NCBI GenBank assembly: GCA_016793585.1
Contig: JAEUJR010000411.1
Location: 1 to 11,163, forward strand
Length of the DNA: 11,163 nt
Source: Archangium sp.
GTDB lineage: Bacteria > Myxococcota > Myxococcia > Myxococcales > Myxococcaceae
Direction: 5' to 3'
The position numbers and the translations under genes were made by a program. Positions 1-6,263 of the stretch are shown here, piece by piece; the first letter of the stretch is position 1, and every line of letters starts with the position of its first letter. The notes under the pieces were generated by a model. The model was given only the letters and a program-made list of their open reading frames with translations. It was not told the DNA's origin and made no database searches.

Positions 1-3
1 CGA

Positions 4-1038
4 ATGGCCAATGTCCCTCCGATGAAAGTGGCCGTGCTGCACTACCAGCCGGCCACCGACCCGATGGATCCGGTCGTCACGCACATCTGCGATGCCCTCT
101 CCGCGCTGGGTCACACGCCCGTCACCATCGCCGTGCACGACCGTGTCTTCCCCGTGCTGCAGGCGATCGAAGAGGCGAAGGCCGACCTCGTCTTCAACGT
201 CTGCGAGACCTTCGCTGACGACTACCGCATGGAGGTGAACGTCGCGGCGCTGATGGAGATGGCGCGCGTTCGTTTCACCGGCTCGGGCACCGCGGGGCTG
301 CTGCTCGCGCAGGACAAGATCCTCACCACGCAGCTGCTCGAGTACCACGAGGTGCCCACGCCGAACTTCCTCACCTTCGATGGCGACACCTTCGAGGCGT
401 TCGGGCGCATGGCGTTCCCGCTGATCGTCAAGCCGGCGCGCTCCGACGCGTCGCTGGGCATCGGCACCCACTCGGTCGTGAAGGACTGGGACGAGCTGAC
501 CCGGCGCGTGCGCGACATTCGCAAGACGCTCAACGACGAGTCGCTCGCCGAAGAGTTCATCGACGGGCGCGAGGTCTACGTGGGCGTCATCGGCACGCCG
601 ACGAAGCCCGAGATTCTGCCCATCGTCGAGCTCGACTGGGGCAAGTGGGAAGCCGGCAAGCCGAAGGTGAGCGATCGCGAGGTGAAGTTCGGCGCGTTCA
701 GCGAAGACAGCCCCTTCCTCCAGATCGCCAAAGACATCAGCCCCGAGCTGAAGGCCCGCATCGAGCGCAGCGCCCTGCTCGCGTTCCGCGCGCTCAAGAT
801 TCGTGACTACGCGCGCGTCGACTTCCGCATCTCGGAAAAGGGCGAGGCGTACGTGCTCGAGGTGAACCCGAACCCGTACCTCGAGAAAGAGAGCGAGCTC
901 GCCATGGCCGCCGAAGAACGCGGCATGTCGTACACGCAGCTCATCGGGCGCATCGTGGAGTCGGCTGCGAGCCGTCACGGCATCAAGGCAAAGCCCGAGA
1001 AGACCACGACTGGCGAGACGCCACAGGCCCAGGCCTGA
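4..1038 (+). CDS. ATP-grasp ligase of the D-alanine-D-alanine ligase type
   Basis: The 344-residue product has the layout of D-Ala-D-Ala ligase-like ATP-grasp enzymes, which join a carboxylate to an amine through an acyl-phosphate using ATP. An N-terminal Rossmann-like part carries NVCE at 65-68. The ATP-binding stretch LIVKPARSDASLGI starts at 140 with Lys143. The C-terminal metal-binding end is VLEVNPNPYL, with N288 and N290. True Ddl enzymes share these motifs, but so do many ligases with other substrates, so the substrate is open. The tail after about 325 is polar and looks disordered. ATG at 4 is used, but the window starts 3 bases upstream, so its ribosome site is not visible. Met7 (base 22), just before KVAVL, is an alternative start. 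Cytoplasmic. Confidence 0.85.
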   Translation: MANVPPMKVAVLHYQPATDPMDPVVTHICDALSALGHTPVTIAVHDRVFPVLQAIEEAKADLVFNVCETFADDYRMEVNVAALMEMARVRFTGSGTAGLLLAQDKILTTQLLEYHEVPTPNFLTFDGDTFEAFGRMAFPLIVKPARSDASLGIGTHSVVKDWDELTRRVRDIRKTLNDESLAEEFIDGREVYVGVIGTPTKPEILPIVELDWGKWEAGKPKVSDREVKFGAFSEDSPFLQIAKDISPELKARIERSALLAFRALKIRDYARVDFRISEKGEAYVLEVNPNPYLEKESELAMAAEERGMSYTQLIGRIVESAASRHGIKAKPEKTTTGETPQAQA

Positions 1039-1092
1039 CCCGCCTTCGGCACCACACGCCTGTAGCGCACCGTAGCGTTCCGGCGATTCTCT

Positions 1093-1120
1093 TGATCCCG
1101 CCCTCGGGCGCGCTCAGGAT
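1093..1120 (+). promoter_or_regulatory. Weak candidate promoter for the lipoprotein gene
   Basis: In the 115-bp gap before the lipoprotein gene, TTGATC at 1092-1097 and CAGGAT at 1115-1120 are 17 bases apart. The match to the sigma-70 consensus is partial (about 4/6 and 3/6), so this is only a candidate. Nothing else in the gap stands out. Confidence 0.2.
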
Positions 1121-1153
1121 TCGTCCTGTTCCGTCGCGAAAAGAGGAGAACCC

Positions 1154-1657
1154 ATGCTGAATCGCCGTCTGCTGCGCGTCATCGCTCTCGCCGTCGCCAC
1201 CGCTGTCTTCTCGACTGGCTGCATGCTCTCGCGTGCCGTCGATCGCGCGTTCCTCGGCCTCACCGTACGGCGGCCCAGCTTCGAGGCGCGCAAGACGACC
1301 GGGGTCTTCCTGCTGCCGATCACCTTCGCGATCGACGTCGCCACCTTCCCCATTCAAGCGCTGCTCGTCGTGATCCTCGGCGACAACTTCCCCTTCAAGG
1401 AGGAGGAGCAGCTCAACCAGATGTACGCGCTCAACCAGCACCCGCAAATGCAGAAGCTCTCGCCCGAGCGTCGCGCCATCGCGATGCGTGAGTTCGAGGG
1501 CCTGCTCCGCTCGGGGCAGCTGAGCCGCAACACCACGCTCGCGCTCACCGACGACGGCCACTGGGTGCTCGTGCCGGTCAACGACGAAGCGCGTGATCAG
1601 ATGCTCGCTCGCGCGCAGCAGCCCGAGACGGCGCCCGAAGCCGTCTGCGAGCGCTGA
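1154..1657 (+). CDS. Putative lipoprotein, function unknown
   Basis: The 167-residue protein starts with a basic, hydrophobic signal peptide and a lipobox-like FSTGC, with the probable lipidated Cys at 23. It should be exported and anchored in the envelope. A second hydrophobic stretch lies at about residues 50-77 (GVFLLPITFAIDVATFPIQA onward). The C-terminal half is charged and helical with no motif I recognise. The start is well supported: GAGGAG at 1143-1148 sits 5 bases before the ATG. The gene is followed by a strong terminator, so it is probably the end of a + strand unit or a single-gene transcript. I do not assign a function. Confidence 0.8.
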   Translation: MLNRRLLRVIALAVATAVFSTGCMLSRAVDRAFLGLTVRRPSFEARKTTGVFLLPITFAIDVATFPIQALLVVILGDNFPFKEEEQLNQMYALNQHPQMQKLSPERRAIAMREFEGLLRSGQLSRNTTLALTDDGHWVLVPVNDEARDQMLARAQQPETAPEAVCER

Positions 1658-1681
1658 TCGACCGCAGTGCTCGTTCGACTG

Positions 1682-1721
1682 ACGCCCTCCCCGGCCCTGC
1701 CGCGGAGGGCGTTCTTCGTTT
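1682..1721 (+). terminator. Rho-independent terminator after the lipoprotein gene
   Basis: A perfect 9-bp stem, ACGCCCTCC (1682-1690) with GGAGGGCGT (1704-1712), is topped by a C/C mismatch and an inner 4-bp stem (CGGC 1692-1695 with GCCG 1699-1702). It is followed by the T-rich run TTCTTCGTTT. The lower-coordinate flank is not T-rich in the other direction, so it should act mainly on + strand transcripts. Confidence 0.8.
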
Positions 1722-1884
1722 CAGGGTTCAGTCCCGAAGCCCGAGGTGCCCGCCAAGCTGCTCGAGGGTTGCAAGCAGGGTTGCCCGGTGCGCCGGCTCG
1801 AGGTGCCGAACGCGATGACACTGGCGCATCTCGCTCACCTCTGGCGGTCTCGACGCTGACCGCGCAGCACGTGCCGCTGCCCTG

Positions 1885-2118
1885 TCATGGTTGCTCGATG
1901 GCTTTCGAGACGGCGTTGACGATCTCGAGCTCGGTGGGGAAGCCGTGGAGCGCCTTCTTGCTGACGACCTGGCCGTCCACCGCGACCTCGAAGATGCCTC
2001 CGCTGCCTTTGATGAGCTGCGCCTCGACCTCGAGCTCGTTCTTCAGCGCGGCCGCCGCCCGGGCAGCCCGTGGGGCATAGCCTCACGCCGTGCAGTACGT
2101 AATCGTGACGGTCTTCAC
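1885..2118 (-). CDS. SelW/Rdx-family selenoprotein with in-frame TGA (CxxU)
   Basis: Reading from GTG at 2118 to TGA at 1885-1887 gives 77 residues, if the in-frame TGA at 2083-2085 (codon 12) is read as selenocysteine. The N-terminus then reads YCTAUGYAPRA, the redox motif of SelW/Rdx proteins: a beta strand, CxxU or CxxC, then GY and an Ala-rich helix. After the TGA the frame stays open and keeps the family pattern, with L25KNEL, GGIFEVAVDG (40-49), a VVSKKALHGFP stretch at 51-61 and a C-terminal helix. Members have a thioredoxin-like fold and act as small thiol oxidoreductases. No signal peptide is seen, so it is cytoplasmic. There is no Shine-Dalgarno site. The start overlaps the TauE/SafE stop by 4 bases (2115-2118), which implies translational coupling. 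Without Sec decoding only an 11-residue peptide would be made. Confidence 0.88.
2050..2085 (-). promoter_or_regulatory. Candidate bacterial SECIS hairpin after the Sec TGA
   Basis: Immediately 3' of the TGA on the - strand the RNA can fold, counting bases after the TGA. Bases 1-3 (GGC) pair with 31-33 (GCC), 7-9 with 24-26, and 13-16 (CGGG) with 20-23 (CCCG), leaving a small CUG apical loop with G residues on its 5' side. The loop, about 17 bases from the TGA, is in the range expected for bacterial SECIS elements, which lie inside the coding region. GC-rich coding sequence folds easily, so the exact fold is inferred by hand. Confidence 0.45.
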
Positions 2119-2876
2119 GCGAGCAGGTCGTAGCCAAGCCGACCGACCAGCGCCAGCACCACCCCCAGCACGACACGCCGCACGAGCCGATCGCCGCCCT
2201 TCACCGCGAGCTGTGCGCCCACCGTGCCGCCGAGGAACTGACCGACCGCCATCGGCACCGAGACCTTCCACACCACGAGGCCCTTGAAGACGAAGAGCAG
2301 CATCGCGGCGAGGTTCGACGCAAAGTTCACCACCTTCGCGTTCGCGCTCGCCTGCTGAAGCGTGAGGTGAAGCACGGTGACGAACGCGATGATCAGGAAC
2401 GTGCCGGTGCCGGGGCCGAAGAAGCCGTCGTACGCGCCGATGCAAAGGGCGATGAGCGAGGCCTTGAGCAGGGCCCGAGTTGGAGGCTGCTGCTGCTGCT
2501 GCTGCGCGCCCGGCCTGACGAACGCGACCACGATGCCCGCGCCCACCAGGAGCACGAGCACCAGCGGCTTGAGCACCTTCGGGTCGATCAACAGCACCAG
2601 CGCCGCCCCGCCGAGGGAGCCAAGAAACCCGAGTGGGAAGAGCCAGCGCGCCCGTGACCGATCGACGAGGCCCGCGCGCAGGAAGCGCCAGAACGCGGCG
2701 CCCGAGCCGAAGACCGCCGAGCCCTTGTTGGTGCCGAAGACGAGGTGCGGCGGCAGGCCAGCGGTGAGGAGCGCTGGCACGGTCAGCAGCCCACCACCGC
2801 CCGCGATGGCGTCGATCAACCCCGCCGCAAAGGCGACGGCGGTGAGCGCGATGATGGTGGTGAGCGGCAGCTCCAC
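2115..2876 (-). CDS. TauE/SafE family permease (putative sulfite/anion exporter)
   Basis: This 253-residue, very hydrophobic inner-membrane protein is a TauE/SafE (formerly DUF81) member. It has the family's two repeated halves. The first carries GLIDAIAGGGGLLTVP (19-34) and GTNKG (48-52). The second carries YDGFFGPGTGTF (from Tyr149) and later NFASN. Relatives export sulfite, sulfoacetate or similar sulfur anions, but the substrate here is not shown. A run of six Gln (125-130) sits in the cytoplasmic linker between the halves. The start is GTG at 2876 with no clear ribosome site, 21 bases after the Spy-like gene. Its stop overlaps the start of the SelW-like gene (GTGA), linking permease and selenoprotein in one transcript. 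Confidence 0.85.
   Translation of the reverse strand: MELPLTTIIALTAVAFAAGLIDAIAGGGGLLTVPALLTAGLPPHLVFGTNKGSAVFGSGAAFWRFLRAGLVDRSRARWLFPLGFLGSLGGAALVLLIDPKVLKPLVLVLLVGAGIVVAFVRPGAQQQQQQPPTRALLKASLIALCIGAYDGFFGPGTGTFLIIAFVTVLHLTLQQASANAKVVNFASNLAAMLLFVFKGLVVWKVSVPMAVGQFLGGTVGAQLAVKGGDRLVRRVVLGVVLALVGRLGYDLLA
2486..2505. repeat. Trinucleotide (GCT/CAG)6 microsatellite
   Basis: Six perfect tandem GCT units on the + strand are read as CAG on the - strand, encoding Gln125-130 of the TauE/SafE permease. All six Gln use the same codon, consistent with slippage expansion. It lies in a linker where length change would keep the frame. Confidence 0.85.
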
Positions 2877-2897
2877 GGGGAGCCGACTGATACCGCG

Positions 2898-3320
2898 TCA
2901 GTGCTTCGCGCGCTTCTCGAACCGCTCGGCCTTCTCGGTCAGCACGTCACGCTGTTTGGGCGTGAGCAGCTGGTGCAGCTCGAGCGCTTTGTCGGTCAGC
3001 GCGTGCGCGAACGAGCGAACGGCGTCGAGCTGGGTATCGACGAGCTGATGCACCTTCGACGCGTCGGGTGTCGCCGACTTCCACTCGCTCATGAGCGCCG
3101 TGCGCGTGGCGTGCGCCTGCTCAGCGAGCGGCCTGGCCTGCGCGAGCGACTCCTTCGTCAGAGCCTGCACGCGCTCACGTTGCGCCTGCGTCGCGTCGAG
3201 TTCGTCGAGCGCATCGTCGATGCGCCACTGCACCATCTTCTCGAACCGCTCGGGGCGATTGCCGCACCCCGTCGAGCCCATCGCCGCCACAGCGAGTGCC
3301 ATCAGCATCCACTTCGACAT
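2898..3320 (-). CDS. Spy/CpxP-like periplasmic lipoprotein
   Basis: The 140-residue product has a short signal sequence ending in GSTGC, with the probable lipidated Cys at 19. The rest is all-helical and charged, with the pattern of Spy/CpxP/heavy-metal-resistance (CnrR-like) proteins: AQRERVQALTKESLAQA near the front and LTPKQRDVLTEKAERF near the end. The LTPxQR signature is typical. Relatives act as periplasmic chaperones or metal/stress sensors. The start at 3320 is chosen because AAGGAG (3327-3332) lies 6 bases upstream and the signal peptide begins there. An in-frame ATG at 3365 would add 15 residues that spoil it. It lies 127 bases downstream of the PilZ-AMIN gene and 21 bases before the TauE/SafE permease, so it probably shares a transcript with the latter. 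Confidence 0.8.
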   Translation of the reverse strand: MSKWMLMALAVAAMGSTGCGNRPERFEKMVQWRIDDALDELDATQAQRERVQALTKESLAQARPLAEQAHATRTALMSEWKSATPDASKVHQLVDTQLDAVRSFAHALTDKALELHQLLTPKQRDVLTEKAERFEKRAKH

Positions 3321-3447
3321 GTGAGTCTCCTTGCCCGCACGAAGCGAGCCTGTGTCGCGGTTCATTCCGCGCGAGACACCAAACCCGGCACGCGTGAGCG
3401 GCGAGTCTCGTTGCGGTGAAGAAGTGTGAAACGCGAAGCAGCGGAGC

Positions 3448-4608
3448 TCAGAACTGCAGCACGGCGTGATCCAGTGCAGGCATCACCCGGTGTGGCTCGG
3501 AGGCGAGGTCGACCACCACGCGCGTACGCGAACCCTGTTTGCCGAGGCGGACGCGAGTGATGAGCGACGAGTCGGTCGCGATGGTGTGGCTGTGCGAGGG
3601 CGCTCCACCTTCGATGTCGAAGACGAGGCGCGGAGGATCTGAGAGCGCGAAGACACGCGAGACGCGAGCCTCGCCGCGAAGCTGGGGTCGAACGTCGAGC
3701 CCCTCGGGAGATGGGCTCCAGCTGACGCTCGACGCCGCGCCAGAGGGCAGGCGGAGTTGGCCCTCGGAGTTCGGTGTCACGCGCGCCTCGTGTGAGGGGG
3801 CCGATGGCGTTGGCGCAGCAGCGATCGGCGCAGGAGCCTCACCGGCCGCGACGGGTGCAGCAGCCGGCGGCGCCTCAGCAACGGGCGCCTCAGCAGTGAG
3901 CGGCTCGGCGGCAACTGGCGCTGCAGGTGACTCGGGCTCTGTCGGTGCCGAACTCGACGCGGCGGGCGGCTCGGCGGTCGGAGCGGCCTCCGCAGCAGGC
4001 TCTTCTTCTTCCGCCGGGCTCACCATCGCGGCCAGCTCCTCGTTCACGCGCGGCGCCACGGACAACACCTCGAGCGCACCGGCCCCTGCGACGGGCGTCG
4101 GCAACGGCTTCGGCTCGGGTGGTTGAAACACGACCATCACCAGCGCAGCCGCAGCAGCCAGGACGCCCACCCCAACCACGTACGGCCACCAGCGACGCTT
4201 CGGCGGCGGCGCGGCCTTGAGCGGCTTCCCCGTGTCGAGCGTCTCGACGAGGTAGTTCACCAACTCCGACGCGCGCGGGTGCAGGTAGTCGGTGAAGCGA
4301 ACGCCACAGCCCTGGAACCTCCCCTCGAAGCCAGACTCGTTCTTTCGGGCCCACCGCACCTCGCCCTGCGCGAGCGGCAAGGCCTGCCCGTTGGCTTCCA
4401 GCGAGATCGCGACGCGCGTTCCCGGCTCGAGCGGTTGCGGCATTCGCACGAAGACACCGTCACGCGAGAGGTTGGCGGCGAGCGTTCTCCAGGCGCGCGG
4501 CTCGCCGTCGATCGTCGTCACCCGCACGGGGTGCTTGAAACGAACGCGCCTCGAGCGAGTGGAGCGCTGCGAGTCCTCGAACGCTGGAGCTGCCTCGACG
4601 GTCGCCAC
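3448..4608 (-). CDS. PilZ-domain, single-pass membrane protein with C-terminal AMIN-like domain
   Basis: The 386-residue protein has three parts. Residues about 18-122 form a PilZ-like domain with N46-x-S48-x-x-G51 and the myxobacterial-type context NLSRDGVFVRM, PLEPGT and GEVRW. A basic KRRWW cluster leads into one membrane helix (about 143-161). A long Ala/Pro/Glu-rich linker (about 163-285) precedes a final approximately 90-residue AMIN-like domain (VFALSDPPRLVFDIEG, then ITRVRLGKQGSRTRVVVDL). PilZ domains often bind cyclic-di-GMP in the cytoplasm. AMIN domains, as in PilQ and AmiC, sit in the periplasm and bind peptidoglycan. The layout suggests a link between an internal signal and the cell wall or a secretin. 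The start is GTG at 4608 with no obvious ribosome site, so it is uncertain. The gene diverges from the 2OG oxygenase gene. Confidence 0.8.
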   Translation of the reverse strand: MATVEAAPAFEDSQRSTRSRRVRFKHPVRVTTIDGEPRAWRTLAANLSRDGVFVRMPQPLEPGTRVAISLEANGQALPLAQGEVRWARKNESGFEGRFQGCGVRFTDYLHPRASELVNYLVETLDTGKPLKAAPPPKRRWWPYVVGVGVLAAAAALVMVVFQPPEPKPLPTPVAGAGALEVLSVAPRVNEELAAMVSPAEEEEPAAEAAPTAEPPAASSSAPTEPESPAAPVAAEPLTAEAPVAEAPPAAAPVAAGEAPAPIAAAPTPSAPSHEARVTPNSEGQLRLPSGAASSVSWSPSPEGLDVRPQLRGEARVSRVFALSDPPRLVFDIEGGAPSHSHTIATDSSLITRVRLGKQGSRTRVVVDLASEPHRVMPALDHAVLQF

Positions 4609-4643
4609 GAGCGGAAGTCTGTTGCACGCACGACAGCCAGCAA

Positions 4644-4664
4644 GTTTCCGGTCGCGGTGGAAAC
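4644..4664. promoter_or_regulatory. Inverted repeat in the divergent PilZ-AMIN / oxygenase gap
   Basis: GTTTCC (4644-4649) and GGAAAC (4659-4664) form a perfect 6-bp inverted repeat with a 9-base spacer, in the 99-bp gap between two divergent starts. It could be an operator for both genes. Arms this short can arise by chance. Confidence 0.2.
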
Positions 4665-4707
4665 ACCCACCTGCACCTCTGCGCGCGGACGAGGTACGAC
4701 CTCAGTC

Positions 4708-5412
4708 GTGTTGAAGGTCTTCCGACACCAACGCGGCGCCCTGCCCTCGCCCGAGTTCGAGGCGCTCCGAGACGGCCTGCTCACCTCGTCGCTCGTCGGC
4801 GTGAGCACGCTCAACGGCCCCTTCGAGTCGAGCCGGGGGTTCGGAGTCACCTTCACCGAGGCGGGCAAACCCGAGCTGCTCTCCCGTTTTCCGGTGCTCG
4901 CCCCGTGGATCGAGAGGGCCCTGGGCGCACCAGCGATTCGCTCGCTCACGCCCTTCTGGAGACGAACGCTCACGCGGCTGCCGAACGCCTGGTACTTGAA
5001 CCTCTTGCTCGTGGGGCCGGGCGCGAGCGTCGCGCGCCACATCGACGGCACGCTCATGAAGCCCGCCGGCGTCACCGATCATCCGCCCGAGTGCGTGTCA
5101 GTGCTGTACCTCTCGGTGCCCTCGACGAAGGGAGGCGAGCTGGCGATCTGGAACGGCTCCCTTCCCGTCGGGGTCATCGCGCCCAGACCACGCGACGCGG
5201 TGCACTTCCGCGGCGATCTCGCCCACATGGTGCGGCCCTACGAAGGGCTGCCGGAGTCGCGTCGCGCCTCACTCGTCATCGAGCAGTACCACTTCGACGC
5301 TGACGCGCTCGCGCGGCTCCCTGCGTTCCACATCGAGTCGCGGGCCGGCTTCGAGGGCTACCTGCGCTCGCACGCGAGCCGCCCTCCGAAGGACTTCGAG
5401 CTCGAGCGTTAG
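4708..5412 (+). CDS. 2-oxoglutarate/Fe(II)-dependent oxygenase
   Basis: The 234-residue product shows the iron-binding facial triad and 2-oxoglutarate anchor of the prolyl-hydroxylase-like superfamily. H111-I-D113 lies in ARHIDG, H173 in GDLAHMV, and R185/R186 follow 12-13 residues later in RRASLVIEQYHF. Between them a hydrophobic beta pattern (VSVLYLSVP, GGELAIWNG, PRDAVHFRG) fits the jelly-roll core. Such enzymes hydroxylate proteins or small molecules; the substrate is unknown. The reading frame stays open far upstream across the antisense PilZ gene, but that part is low-complexity and mirrors the other strand. The start is taken at GTG 4708, with a weak GAGG at 4691 and TTG 4711 as an alternative. 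The stop (TAG) overlaps the TAA of the converging gene. Confidence 0.8.
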   Translation: MLKVFRHQRGALPSPEFEALRDGLLTSSLVGVSTLNGPFESSRGFGVTFTEAGKPELLSRFPVLAPWIERALGAPAIRSLTPFWRRTLTRLPNAWYLNLLLVGPGASVARHIDGTLMKPAGVTDHPPECVSVLYLSVPSTKGGELAIWNGSLPVGVIAPRPRDAVHFRGDLAHMVRPYEGLPESRRASLVIEQYHFDADALARLPAFHIESRAGFEGYLRSHASRPPKDFELER

Positions 5413-6176
5413 CCGACGCGCTTGCTGAGCCGCTCGCGGTACTCCTCGATGGGGAACAGCTCGACCTCGGCGCCACCACGACGTTTGCCGTCGGGCGAGT
5501 AGTCGAACGGGTCGTCGACGTCGCGAATGAGCCGGAGCATGTACACGTAGATGAGCGTAAGCACCGGCACGAGAATGAACTCGGCGAGCTGCGACTTGTA
5601 CTTTGCGCAGATGACGAGAATCAGAATGAGCGCGAGCAACGTCTCGAGCAGCGCGTAGGCAGGCGGCAAGAACCCTGTGCGCGAGATCACATCCATTCGG
5701 GAGATCGTCTTTCGCAAGCTCGCCAGCTGCGGAACCGCACGCGACGCGTAGGGCCCGGCGCCGTCGCGCTCGAGCGACTGCAGCACGTCGTTGAAGCCGG
5801 TCAGCACCTCGAACACCTGGGCTGTCGTCTTTCGCTTGTAGAGCCAGTCGCGAATGCCGTCGGTCATGCCGAGCAACGACCGGCGCATCTCGGCGAGCTT
5901 GATGGCCGGCCGAATCGAGGCGGCGAGCACGAGAATCTCCTCGAGCAGCTCGAGCGTGGTCGCCACTTCGGCGGGCAGCTTCTCGGCCTCTTTGTAGTCG
6001 CTGATGGTGCCGGTCAGCAGGAAGCCCGTCAGGAAGACTCCGGCGGTCAGCACCACGCCCACGTCTGCGAAGTCGACCGCACCGCCCCAGCTCACCCCGA
6101 ACTCGAGCACTGCCTTGATCGCCGTGACGACGGCCACGAACGGCAGCGTCGTCAGCATCAACCGCCACTTGATCAC
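5409..6176 (-). CDS. Unassigned polytopic membrane protein
   Basis: This 255-residue protein has two N-terminal membrane helices (about 6-26 and 39-58), a long charged helical middle with TISDYKEAEKLPAEV at its head, and two C-terminal membrane helices (around LLETLLALILILVICAKY and FILVPVLTLIYVYML). It ends with a soluble tail that starts RDVDDPFDY. The four-helix layout and the DDPF tail faintly recall bestrophin-like/DUF4239 proteins, but I cannot confirm this and give no function. The GTG at 6176 is chosen because GGAGGG (6183-6188) lies 6 bases upstream. The longer reading from 6242 would add a non-hydrophobic, proline/glycine-rich lead and overlap the divergent MoxR gene region. The gene converges with the oxygenase gene, sharing 4 bases. 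Confidence 0.75.
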   Translation of the reverse strand: MIKWRLMLTTLPFVAVVTAIKAVLEFGVSWGGAVDFADVGVVLTAGVFLTGFLLTGTISDYKEAEKLPAEVATTLELLEEILVLAASIRPAIKLAEMRRSLLGMTDGIRDWLYKRKTTAQVFEVLTGFNDVLQSLERDGAGPYASRAVPQLASLRKTISRMDVISRTGFLPPAYALLETLLALILILVICAKYKSQLAEFILVPVLTLIYVYMLRLIRDVDDPFDYSPDGKRRGGAEVELFPIEEYRERLSKRVG

Positions 6177-6263
6177 GCGCGTCCCTCCGAGGGGTGACTG
6201 TACTCCCCGGTCGCCCGAAGTCCCTGCATGAAAGCCGCTCACGAGGTGGTTACGCTCGCCACC

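Noticed and set aside
1891..2133. 80-codon + strand open frame over the selenoprotein
   Set aside because: It is the complement of the SelW-like gene, acidic and Leu-rich without a family pattern.
2083..2445. 120-codon - strand frame ending at the TGA as its own gene
   Set aside because: Most of it is a shadow inside the TauE/SafE gene; only the last 11 codons before the TGA are real, as the start of the selenoprotein.
4123..4707. Long upstream extension of the 2OG oxygenase frame
   Set aside because: It runs antisense to the PilZ-AMIN gene, is Arg/His/Pro-rich with no family pattern, and the enzyme fold begins after 4708.
6177..6242. Longer start (6242) for the membrane protein
   Set aside because: The extra residues are Gly/Pro-rich, and a strong GGAGGG ribosome site supports GTG 6176.
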